Source of the DNA: Reticulascus tulasneorum
Taxonomy: Eukaryota; Ascomycota; Sordariomycetes; Glomerellales; Reticulascaceae
Direction: 5' to 3'
Assembly: GCA_001557505.1 (NCBI GenBank)
Contig: LSAX01000002.1
Coordinates: 3,658,001-3,722,000, forward strand
Length of the DNA: 64,000 bases
Shown here: piece after piece, positions 43,301-53,193 of the stretch
How the letters are laid out: each line of letters starts with the position of its first letter
Numbering within the stretch: the first letter of the stretch is position 1
The notes under the pieces: model-generated
Seen by the model: only the letters and a program-made list of their open reading frames with translations
Database searches by the model: none
Told to the model about the DNA's origin: nothing
Translations under genes and position numbers: made by a program

Positions 43301-45348
43301 ATGGGTATCTTTACCAAACTTAAGGTCAAGGAGTCCGTGTCGGACCCCGTCTTGACGCGGATCGCCGAGGAGGATACGGTGCCGTGGTACAAGAAGCCGA
43401 ACCTGCGATTCCTCTACTTCATGCTCTTCCCGACCTGCATGGGCATCGAGCTGACCTCCGGCTTCGACTCGCAACTAATCAACGCCCTCCAGATCGTTCC
43501 TAGCTGGCAGGAATGTTAGTCATAGACAGTCTCTGTATTGGTAGCATGTAATTGACGAGACCCACAGACTTTGGCCATCCTATGGGCGCCTTGAAGGGGA
43601 TCATCGCCGCCGCGTACTCTCTTGGTGCTGTTCTGTCCCTGCCCTTCATCCCTTTCATCAACGACAGGTTTGGACGACGATGGTCTATATTCGGTGGAAG
43701 CTGCGTTATGATTCTTGGTGCCGTCATTCAAGGCTGCTCGGTACACGGTTAGTGTTTCCCCAGTTGCCTTCACCCCCTGTACCTTTTCATTCTGTCTCCC
43801 TTCTCCCCACCTGAACACTATGCTTACAAAGTACTAGTCGGCATGTACATCGTCGCTCGTATGATCCTGGGTTTCGGAATTCCAATTTGCATCGTAGCTG
43901 GCTCCTCACTTATAGGAGAGCTGGGCTACCCCAAAGAACGACCTGTCCTGACTTCCTTATTGTGAGTCCACCTGACCGTCCGATACAACCGTAGCTGACC
44001 CGGCCGGCCAGTAACGTCTCCTACTTTGTCGGACAAATAGTGGCTGCTGGCATCTGCTTTGGCACGAACAGCATCGCCAGCGACTGGGGGTGGAGAATTC
44101 CCTCGCTCCTCCAGATCGTGCCTTCGCTGCTCCAGGTCAGCTTTGTTTTGTAAGTGTCTTGCTTGGCCCTGTGAAGCCATATGGAGTCCACTGACACGAG
44201 GCGATAGGCTCCTGCCCGAGAGTCCGCGATGGCTCGTCACCAAGGATCGCTCGGAGGAAGCCAACGAAATTCTGATCAAGTATCATGCGGAAGGAGATCG
44301 AGACTCTGAATTTGTCAAGGCCGAGATGGCCCAGATTACAGCCACAATCAAGATCGAGTTGGATGCGTCGAAGCAATCCTGGATGGATATCCTGGCTACC
44401 GCCGGGATGCGGAGGCGAGCACTTATCACGTCCATGTTGGGTCTCTTCACCCAATGGTCTGGAAATACCCTCATCTCGTCAGTACCAGGTCCATCTGTTT
44501 TACTATTTGGCAAGAAATCCTAACTGACCAATACAGATACTATCTGGGCGACCTTCTCCAGATGGTCGGCCTGACTGATTCGAAAGACAAGCAGAAGATC
44601 AACCTTGGCAATGCTTGCTGGAGTTTAATCTGCGGCTTCACCGTTGCCATGCTCGTGAGGACCTTCAATCGTCGCACTATGTACCTAGCCTGCACCATGA
44701 GCTTGCTGGTATGTTATATCGCCTGGACCATCTCCATGCAACAGGCCGTCACTGCTATCGACGGAGGCTACAAGAATCAGGGTGCATCGATTGCGACCAT
44801 TTTCTTCATATTTGCCTACTCTCCGTGTTACAATATCGGCTACAACGCTCTCACATACAGTAAGTCTTCCTGCTGTTTAAGAGAAGATGTCGTTTCTAAC
44901 ATTACCGGCCAGCCTACCTTGTCGAACTGTGGCCCTACGCCCTCCGATCCCGCGGTATTTCGTTGTTCCAGCTCTTCGGCCGCTTGGCCAGTTTCTTCAC
45001 GACGTTTGTCAACCCAATCGGTCTGGACAATGCTTCGTGGAGATACCTCATCAGCTACTGCTGCTGGCTCGCCTTCGAAGTCGTGTTTGTCTACTTCATG
45101 TTTCCCGAGACTGCAGGCCGTACGCTCGAGGAATTGGCATTCTGTAAGATCTCCATCACATCCGAATCTATGGTGTGTTATGTTGCTGACATGGTGTTCC
45201 AGTGTTCGAGGACCGGGCACTTGCCGACCAGGCCGTCGTTGCCGTCGAGAAGGCTGTGCATCACGAGGACATGGAGCCCATCGGCCACGAGAAGAGCTTT
45301 GCAGTCGCTGAGGCGGTTGAGAATGCTGGCGCGAGTCGCAGAGTCTAG
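43301..45348 (+). CDS. MFS sugar transporter (SP family)
   Basis: Twelve-helix plasma-membrane permease of the hexose/lactose type. Eight exons: 43301-43514, 43568-43747, 43838-43961, 44012-44149, 44208-44477, 44537-44859, 44913-45143, 45203-45348; 541 residues. All splice phases fit. Six introns start GTTAGT/GTGAGT/GTAAGW; intron 5 has a weak GTCAGT donor, the only choice that yields TLISYYLGDLL. Family motifs: GFDSQLINALQ in helix 1, INDRFGRRW after helix 2, PESPRWLV before the central loop, YLVELWPYALRSRG and PETAGRTLEEL after helices 10 and 12. The N-terminus ends helix 1 with PTCMGIELTSGFD, as in fungal lactose-permease-like carriers. The substrate cannot be decided from the sequence. 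Confidence 0.93.
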
Positions 45349-46133
45349 TTGCATCGTTTACGGTAGGCTTTGGTTGCAAAGCGACACTGCATGTATCTAT
45401 CGGCTACCTTGCAGCGGGTATTTAGTATCATTCGGGACTGTAGCCCAACTGCAGAATAACAAGTATTTGCTACCTGTAAACCTCAGAATGATCACTATGA
45501 TACACGTTAGATGAAACGGGACGCCTCGTTATGAACTAATGGAGATCTTTCTCAGCCACTTGATGCAGACAGACTACCACGAACCCAAGTGGTTGAGCCA
45601 GACGCAATGTCCTTTGCTTCAGAATAAGGTCTAGTGTAGCGAGCACAAGCTATTGTCTGATTGCGGCAATTTGCGCCGCGCCTTGAATCGAATGCTTCCG
45701 AGGAAGAGATACCGTACGCCTGCTTCGCAATCTCCCAGAATGGCGCCGAAGCCTCCACAAGCGCGGTCACGCTGATCTAGAAAATCATCGGCCCATACTT
45801 TGTGGCATAGCCCAGCCCCGCTCCCGAAACGTATTCACTACTGAGACCAACGCTCCGCTAACCAAACTTCTAAGAACGAAGCTGAGTCTCCTCGGAGGAG
45901 GAGCACACTAAATAGGTGAAGGGTATTGGTAGCGGTGTCCTGCCGTTTCATGTCGTGGAGTATGCCTGACTATATAATGTACCACGATGCTGCCAGTCCG
46001 CACCTCGCGTACTCTGAGTATCATTAGAGAAGATTTCTCCATAAGTACTGAAGAAAACCTGCATCCTACCAGTGAAAGGATGGGCCAACCACCAAGAGTA
46101 ACTGCTTAAATCTCGGGCCTTCAGCAGGGGCTC
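45349..46133. other. Convergent spacer, no gene seen
   Basis: 785 bases between converging genes; a 72-codon minus-strand frame (45552-45770) is not convincing. Confidence 0.5.
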
Positions 46134-47371
46134 TCAGTCTATTGTAAAGGATGGAATGATATCCATAGACTCCTCTCGAGCTTTTAACCTTTTCTCTTCG
46201 GCTCTTATTTCCCGTCTTTGTCTATCGTTGGGTTTTCTGTTCTTGAACCGGCTGAAGATCTCGTCGTCATCGTCCTCGATCACCACAATAGGATCAACTG
46301 AAGGCTTGGATCTCCTTGGCTCAGCTGTACTGGTGGAGTTGGTAGCTCTTGCTTTAGCATCTGTAGGCTTCTGCTGCTGCGCCGGACGAGACGGCACTGT
46401 TGTTGCAACCCTCGAAGTCGCATTTGTAGTTGTTGGGCCTATGACATTGCGCATGGCTGGTCGAACGCTTCGACTCCTAACCGAAGCGTCAAGATCATCA
46501 CTATCTTCATCTCCGGTTTCATCCATGATCTGGTCCATAGTACTGCTTGCTGTCCGCTTCGTCGGCGGGCTCGTGAAAATCTGCGACCCAGCTCGTTGGG
46601 ACATGTAGCTTCCTCCAAATCCAGCAGCAGCCCGTGTCCGGGATTCCGTTCTCGTAAGCGCCATAAGGGGCACCTCTTTCTTCCGCGGGCTCTCCATCAA
46701 CCCATAAAGCGCGGTGCCTCGCCACGGTACATCCGCTTCGTCACCGCTCGCTTCGTTGGCACGGTTCGAATTCTCCCTGGCCTTCCTCAGGCCATCGCGC
46801 TGCTTCTTCTTACGAAGCATCTCTTCGCGTCGCTTTCGGGCTAGTTCAGTCAAGGACCCGACCACAGGTCGCGAGATGTTCTTAATAGCCTCTGCGTTCT
46901 GGGATTTGGCCTGCGCTTTCAGCCGGTGATACTCGGCTGCATGGAGGTGTGCTGTGAACTGGCCTGCTATGGAGAAGAACTCGTCCTCAACCATGCGATA
47001 TTTGTCGTCATTCTCCAGGCCCTCCACCATGAAGCTAAATGAGGTTAACTTGAGGTTCTAGAGGTGAATACAAGTGAAGTCACTAGCTTACGTCTCAACA
47101 GGTGGCTCGGGTGGAGGTGAAGTTGACGGGCTTCGCACTAGAGATCGGGTTCAGTATATAAGCCACAAGATGAGATGGGACCAAGCAACTAACGCGCGGT
47201 AAGTGCATGATTCCTACTCCGCTTCTTAGACGGGGTGCCGTCCGCCGGTCGTGAGGAGGCAGATCTAGCACGCGAGGTGGGAGGCACCCTAGGACCCGTG
47301 CTCGCGGCGTTCCTCCCCGCAGCCGCACTTTGCACCGCGGATGCCCGCTCCCATGGCAAGCGACGAGTCAT
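46134..47371 (-). CDS. Conserved-type nuclear protein, function unknown
   Basis: Three exons, 47371-47194, 47137-47092 and 47034-46134, give 374 residues (introns 56 and 57 nt; donors GTTAGT and GTAAGC). The start MTRRLPWERAS leads into a Ser/Arg-rich region. The best-conserved-looking part is the junction SPSTSPPPEPPVETFMVEGLENDDKYRMVEDEFFSIAGQFTAHLHAAEYHRLKAQ, a compact helical block near residues 76-135. A basic coiled coil follows (ARKRREEMLRKKKQRDGLRKA), then TALYGLMESPRKKEVPLMAL. An acidic IVVIEDDDDEIFSRFKNRKP precedes the end. The composition points to the nucleus; I know no assigned function. A three-codon uORF overlaps the start. Confidence 0.78.
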
Positions 47372-47379
47372 ATTGTCAT
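47370..47379 (-). promoter_or_regulatory. Minimal uORF overlapping the main start
   Basis: Reading the minus strand, ATG ACA ATA TGA runs from 47379, and its TGA shares two bases with the main ATG at 47371 (ATATGA). The uORF ATG has an A at -3. Such stop-start overlap favours termination and reinitiation, so the uORF may lower or regulate translation of the 374-residue protein, if the transcript start lies upstream. Confidence 0.5.
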
Positions 47380-47972
47380 TTCTTGATGAGTGGTGGGCGA
47401 TAGTTGTGGGCGAATAGATCCGCAACCCTTATTCACGAATGGCGAAATGAAGCTAGCGCATGTCCAGGTGATCACTCTCTAAAAACAATGTTCCATGGGC
47501 AACGTTCCAAAGGCAATGTATATATCTTAACACGTCCTCCTACTCGAATTGTATTCGCGACTCTCGAAAACGTTGAAGTAGTAGTAGATTCGAGAAACAG
47601 AGCGCATTGTGAAGCCTAGCAAGTGAACATCAGCAGGTGTTGTACCATGCAATGATAAAGGGTTCTAACAAGATATGCAACTACCGAGGCACTGCAACCC
47701 CGTCTGTTTCTGCGCCGTATATCATCGCTTCGCTCAACCTCGCAAGACTTCAAAGATGGAATTGTCTTCTGAAGTTTTCATTCATGTGTGAGTAATGTGT
47801 TGAAAGACATCAGAGTATACATCCTCTAAAAAAGTGTGAACCAGCTTCAGATCTACATTTCACGTTGTCACAAAACGAGACGAAATGAGCTGAAGGAAAC
47901 TAGGTTTAAATCCCGTTGATATTTTGTATTTTGAAGCCAGCCGCCAAGATGATGTAATCTAAAATATGCACC
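47380..47972. other. Intergenic, no gene seen
   Basis: 593 bases between two minus-strand genes: promoter of the 374-residue gene and 3' UTR of dbp7. Confidence 0.55.
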
Positions 47973-50249
47973 CTACCCGATATTAAACTCCCCAGCAGCA
48001 TCCATCACCGCATTCATCTTGATCTTCATCCTCCTCTCCAAATCCCCGTCATCGCCCGCCGGCCCACCACTCTTCGCACCATCACCTCCAGTCTTTCCCC
48101 CGCTCTTCTTCACAAAGGTTCGCTTCGTCCCGTGGTTACCGCGTCCTACACCCGACGGCGCCTCGCGCAAGCCGTAGCTCTTGGCCGTATGGCCCAGGTG
48201 CAACTCCTTGATGTCGAAGTGAACCCTCTCTTCGCGCACATGGGTCGCGTATGCGCGAATATGCGATCTGAACCCACGTCTTGCTTGGTCTAGGAGGGTA
48301 GCGGACGATGGGGTGAGCAGCCGCTGCTCGAGGTGGAGCTGCAGGTTCTCAGCGCGGGCGAGATGGCTTTTATTATCCGCGGCTAGAGGTGTAGCGTCTG
48401 TTTTGGTGGGGAAGTCCATTCCCACAGACAAGCCCTTTTGTAGAATCGTGTCGTACATTTGTGGAGTGGATGAGGTGTTCAAGTTTGAGTTCAGGAGGCC
48501 TGCATAGCCTTCTTCGCAGCCTGGCATAAGGAAGAGGACCGCCTTACCGGGACGTCCGGCACGAGCTGTTCGTCCTATTCGGTGCGTGTGGTCGTCTACG
48601 CTGAAGGCAGGGTCGTATTCGATAACAACATCCACTGACGGTACGTCCAATCCTCGGGAGGAGATGTCCGTGGTAATGAGAACGCACGGGTCCGTGCAGG
48701 TCGTAAAAGCGGCAAGTGTTGATGTCCGAACCGGCTGGGGGAGCGAGCCGTGCAGTTTATGTATCATCACTGTTGGGTTTGCAGTAGATGTGACGTACGC
48801 CGCAGGTGCAGCAGTATTCGCGGTCAGGGACGGAGGCACTGAAGGCTTCTCATCTGCAGCTGCTGGTGCCCTCAACAGATCGAAATGGAAGTCGACCGAG
48901 TCTGCGCAGGACATGAAGACGATTGCCTTCATAACCGATCCGCGCCGTAAGAAAGTCGCCTTGAGCAATGCTATCAGCGAGACTAGCCGAAGCTTGGCTG
49001 GGACAATAACGTAGGACTGCTTCAATTGTGCTGGCGCAGAGAATGTGGTCTGCGTCTGGCCCTCTTGCTCCTCCTCCTCGTCAGCCGTAATGTGAACTGC
49101 ATCGTCAAGACTGATCTCTCCGAGCTTTTGCACGTTCATCTTCATCGTCGCGGAGCAAAGCACCGTCACTCGTCTTTTCGGTAGCGCCTCCAATGAAACA
49201 CCATTCTTCGTCGCGTTCGCCAACTGGCCTGTGCGAATTCTTCCCACGATCGTGCGTAGTTCCGACTCGAAGCCCATCTCCATAAGCCGATCACCTTCAT
49301 CGAGGACCAACCACCGCACTGTGCCGACATCTAGGACCTTGGTGTTCTCCAGATGGTCACTCAGTCGACCGGGTGTCGCGATCAAGATGTTCACACCTTT
49401 TCGTAGCCTGCTCTTTTCCGACTTCTTGCTCTCCCCTCCAATGACTGTAGTGCTAACCAGCCAAGGTGGCAGAAGTTTTGTCAGAACGATATCGATCTGT
49501 CTGCAGAGCTCTCGTGTCGGTGCGAGGACGATGGCAAACAGACCCGAATCCCGATGGACCTGACCCTCAATCGCAAGCATTCGCTGCAAGATCGGCAGCA
49601 GATACGCCAGTGTCTTGCCGGACCCCGTCTGCGCCTGGACAAAAGCATCGTTGTCATCCTTGATCAGCTGCGGTATGACCTTCGCCTGGATAGCCGTCGG
49701 CGCCTTGAGCAGGAACTTGGTAGATAACGTCAACGCCAACCGCCTCGATACACCGAGCGCAATAAAGTTGGCAGCCTCTGCCGACAGGGGCGCATTAGAA
49801 GGCTCGGCATCCTCCTCTGCCTTGGCGTTCTTGGGATCGTCAAACACCGTCTTGGGCGTCGGATTCGAAGAAAACAGCCTCGAGGTCACCTGTCCGGACG
49901 AGAACTGTGAGAGATCTCGGCGGCCAGAAATCACGATACTTCCTGGGGGGAGCTTGCCGGTCTGGTAGGACGAGGCTCTCGGCGGATCAGCCCTCTGCCG
50001 CTTGGCCGGGCGCTCTTCTATCTCCGAGTCGTCATCTCTGGCTTCCCGACGAGGCTTGACGGCGGTGTTTGATTTCTCTTGAAGTGGGGCATTGGCGTCT
50101 GGTGATGCTGAGCGTTTCTCCTGCCGGCCCTTTTTCTCGTTCCTCTGCGCCTTCACCCGATCCCGCCAGCGGCCGCCCTGGAACTTCACCTGCGGCTTCA
50201 GTGAGACATCGCCAAGGTCAAAATTGAGAAGCATGCCATCGTCCGCCAT
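47973..50249 (-). CDS. dbp7: DEAD-box RNA helicase Dbp7
   Basis: ATP-dependent RNA helicase for early 60S pre-ribosome assembly in the nucleolus. Single exon, 758 residues. The N-terminus MADDGMLLNFDLGDV and FQGGRWRDRVKAQ are typical of Dbp7. Helicase motifs: Q motif region ~164-190, motif I AQTGSGKT (206-213), Ia PTREL (245-249), II DEGD (317-320; this family has Gly instead of Ala), III SAT (366-368), V SRGLD (531-535), VI HRIGRTAR (556-563). An insert between the two RecA lobes (residues ~462-495, Ala/Pro-rich) is usual in fungal Dbp7. The C-terminal extension is basic (KRTFVKKSGGK). The upstream region carries PAC-like and AT-rich elements. Confidence 0.95.
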   Translation of the reverse strand: MADDGMLLNFDLGDVSLKPQVKFQGGRWRDRVKAQRNEKKGRQEKRSASPDANAPLQEKSNTAVKPRREARDDDSEIEERPAKRQRADPPRASSYQTGKLPPGSIVISGRRDLSQFSSGQVTSRLFSSNPTPKTVFDDPKNAKAEEDAEPSNAPLSAEAANFIALGVSRRLALTLSTKFLLKAPTAIQAKVIPQLIKDDNDAFVQAQTGSGKTLAYLLPILQRMLAIEGQVHRDSGLFAIVLAPTRELCRQIDIVLTKLLPPWLVSTTVIGGESKKSEKSRLRKGVNILIATPGRLSDHLENTKVLDVGTVRWLVLDEGDRLMEMGFESELRTIVGRIRTGQLANATKNGVSLEALPKRRVTVLCSATMKMNVQKLGEISLDDAVHITADEEEEQEGQTQTTFSAPAQLKQSYVIVPAKLRLVSLIALLKATFLRRGSVMKAIVFMSCADSVDFHFDLLRAPAAADEKPSVPPSLTANTAAPAAYVTSTANPTVMIHKLHGSLPQPVRTSTLAAFTTCTDPCVLITTDISSRGLDVPSVDVVIEYDPAFSVDDHTHRIGRTARAGRPGKAVLFLMPGCEEGYAGLLNSNLNTSSTPQMYDTILQKGLSVGMDFPTKTDATPLAADNKSHLARAENLQLHLEQRLLTPSSATLLDQARRGFRSHIRAYATHVREERVHFDIKELHLGHTAKSYGLREAPSGVGRGNHGTKRTFVKKSGGKTGGDGAKSGGPAGDDGDLERRMKIKMNAVMDAAGEFNIG

Positions 50250-50298
50250 TTTGTCTGTGTTGGTAGAAGGGTGGTATATGCTAGTTCTGCTGGTCGCA

Positions 50299-50365
50299 GA
50301 AAAAAATAAATTTTTGGGTAGAGGGGATCTTATCGATATCGATTGCGCGATAAGATAAGATAAAG
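50299..50365. promoter_or_regulatory. PAC-like and RRPE-like elements upstream of dbp7
   Basis: 50347-50365 reads GCGATAAGATAAGATAAAG, a variant of the yeast PAC element (GCGATGAGATGAG), 98-116 bp before the dbp7 start. 50299-50315 is an A/T palindrome-like GAAAAAAATAAATTTTT, similar to RRPE, 50-66 bp before the start. Both are typical of ribosome-biogenesis genes. The same 13-mer occurs before the gene at 63714. The GATA repeats could also bind GATA factors. Confidence 0.5.
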
Positions 50366-50539
50366 ATTGTCATTATGCATTTAAGAGGTGATTGACAGCA
50401 GTATGCATATATGTGCTCTACTCTCCCAGTCTGTCGACTTGATCGTTAAGGTAAATAACCAAGCAGTTGGTACCCAATAGTTTGTTTCTATTTTAAACTC
50501 CAAATATCTTATAGCTATATGTTGAAAAGCTAGTTATGC

Positions 50540-52152
50540 TCATGGAAGCCACCCTTTATATACCTCAAGCTTTTCTGGCCTCACTCCTTCCATCTCCCCC
50601 TTGACACCCAAGAGCTTCACGGCTCCCCCCTTTTGCTTGCTCCAATCTTTTAGGAAACTCTCTACCCTTGTCTTCGTCTCCTCGTCATCTTTCATCAACA
50701 GAGCCAAGGCATCAAAACCCCCTGCACCAGGTACAACGCCCCCGTACACACCGTCCACCTCGGTCAAGGCATCGAGCAGCTCCGTTTGGCTATCGGGCTC
50801 GATAGGTACTCCACTCCCAATGCCCATCTCTCGAATCAGTTTCCTCACCTCGTCGACGGCGCCGTGAATGTCGTCTAGCCGTCCTTCTTGGAGAACCTTC
50901 GCGAGCGCCTCGTTTCGCTGTTGTAGAGTGTCCCATAGCTTCTTCGATCCTTCCGCGTCAGCCTTGCGCCATTCGAGAACCTTCTTCACCATCCCTACAG
51001 TCTGACTCCCGCAATCAACATCGCACATTCGGAGTGCCACCCCATCAGGGATGCTGACACCAGTTTTGTCGACCTCTACGTCCCATTCCAGGTAATCGTC
51101 CACCAACCGGATGAGCTTCTCACCAAACCCTGCAGAGCCCGGTTCTGGAATGTTGCTCAATATCGACGGCGAGAACCTCCTATATCGACAAGAGCCGAAC
51201 ACAGCAGCCGCAACATCGAAACCCGAGCCAACCTTTCCCTGGGCAGCGCAGTGCGCAGCCTGAGCAAGGTTATGTAGAGTTTGCTTTCCCGCCGTAGAAG
51301 TGATATCAAATAAAGTAGTGGGAAGATAATGCGTCAACAACGCCGCGGTCAGAGATGTTACCAACGCTGCTGAAGAGCCTAGTCCCGTCTTGTGCGCCTC
51401 GCCGAGCGTAGTCGGGAACCGGGCGAACCTGTGGTTGCTGGTCCCCAACTCGACGTCGCTGGGTAGCGAGTAGTAGTCATTGTCCGCCAGCACGATCAGC
51501 CGCGCAGATGTCATGCTATGACTTGGCCGATGCTTGCCAATCCGCCCGATGTATGTGAGTGCGAAGCTGAGAGCTGTCTCCACGAAGGGATTCGGCACGC
51601 ATTTCCCGAGGCTACGCCAGGAGTGCAGTGAGTATCGAAGCATTAATGATAGCAAAATCCCAGACCAATGGCTGCCGAATCTCAAACACATGCAATAACA
51701 AACAGTCGAGCAACGGTACTGTTAAAGCGACTCACCAAGGCCGCCGGAGGAAGCCAGCCAATCTCAAACAAAATATAGACAAGAAATGCAGCAAGTCACG
51801 GCTGGACCCAAACACACCCACTGTAGAACCCACCCAACACAAATGGGAAAACAAAGTAAAAGAGAAAAGCAAAGACTTACACCTGCAACTGCGTGACCGT
51901 GATCCCCCCATCCTCCTCCGCAAGATGGAACCCATACCTCCAAGTGGCGGCCACAAACTGCGGGCTCTCCACCACGATCTCGGTGAGATGCACACCGGGG
52001 CTCGTATGGATCTCCGTCGCGACGACGTTGATCCGCGCGCTCAGCCCGAACACGAACCCCGAGTACGCCCGGTCCAGCACCAGGTACCCGCCCGCCAGCA
52101 GGACCTTGCCAGGCGCGGAGACGGCGGTGGTGGGGTGCGAGTTCGCGGCCAT
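50540..52152 (-). CDS. erg8: Phosphomevalonate kinase Erg8
   Basis: GHMP kinase that phosphorylates mevalonate-5-phosphate in the isoprenoid and ergosterol pathway. Modelled as two exons, 52152-51881 and 51611-50540, 447 residues. The start MAANSHPTTAVSAPGKVLLAGGYLVLD holds the first conserved motif; GLGSSAALVTSL is the ATP-binding motif; VPGAGGFDALALL is the C-terminal motif. The exon junction is VTQLQV|LGKCVPNPFVETALSF, using donor GTAAGT at 51880 and acceptor GCGTAG at 51612, both phase 2. The 269-nt intron is long for this genome and contains a possible 27-nt exon with its own sites (TTTGAG|...|GTGAGT, about 51733-51759); its inclusion would keep the frame. The reading of this junction is therefore provisional. 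Confidence 0.9.
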
Positions 52153-53193
52153 GCTGATGGGGGAACTTTTAGGCAAGAGGGGGCCGTTGCGTTTTGCGGT
52201 CTGTCCGGAGAGAGTGGGAGGCGTGGTGAGAGCGTGCTGTTAGGGTTGGTGGGTTGGCCTTTTCGAGAATGAAGAGAGGGTATGCCGTTAACTGGCTGTG
52301 CGATGTGATGACGTAGGATTGATGACAGTGAAGAGAGTTTGCCCAGCGTTTTGAACGGATGCATCGTGGGGTTCACTCCAAGGACAGTGAAAACACACAG
52401 TGCGTCACGCAGTCGCACACTCATCCGAGGCCGTTTTGGCTTTGGAACGTGAGAGAGGCACGGTTGTGGGAAACATGGGCGACTAACAGAGGAGTGTTCG
52501 ACGAATGCGGACGTACAATCCCCATCTTTTTCAACTTGGGATAACTGGCAAGACAGGGATTTCAGTAGGAGCAACCGCACACATCACTTGCCTCGCAGGT
52601 AAAGCTCCGGAGACACTGGTTCGTCGATGTGGGCTGACAAGTCACGAAATATGCAAAGATCAAGCCAACGGATTTACACGACAAGTTCATTTGATTATTG
52701 TCGATATAGTACAAGCAGCAGGATCGCGTGCTCTCCGCTGTGAGCACGCCGGCTTCGGATCCGCCCCCCTCCCAATGTTTCCCTTCCATGATCCCCTATG
52801 CTGCGCGTCCACCCTTCCCAACGCTTCTTTTGTATGTTGTTGTGTGTGTATGCTCGAGTAGAGATTTGTCTAATGGTATGGCACCTGATTGCCAGCCTAT
52901 TCCCTGAACCGTCCGTGGCTAAACCAGGCCGTCATGAACCGTTTTGCTTCCCGCCATTCCTGAACTCCCTGCCTGGTTTTGAAAAGACCCAATCGACTCT
53001 CAGTCGATGTATATAAACGCAAGGAAATCGGTCTGCGCTTTTGCGCGTCGCACACAACTTGGCCGCCCATCGTACCAAGACACCCCAAACCACTCAACCA
53101 TTCAATCAACAACGACGGGGTATCAAGGAAAATTAAAATGAGGGCATGTACATAGGAAATTACGGAAAGAAAATGTCTCTTGCATGTCCGGAC
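52153..53193. other. Intergenic, no gene seen
   Basis: 1041 bases with the erg8 promoter at the left and the PPR gene 3' UTR at the right. Frames of 60-118 codons overlap each other on both strands and look random. Confidence 0.5.

Noticed and set aside
52860..52915. tRNA-like sequence TCTAATGGTATGGCACCTGATTG...
   Set aside because: A D-arm-like start is present, but there is no GTTCRA T-loop at the right distance.
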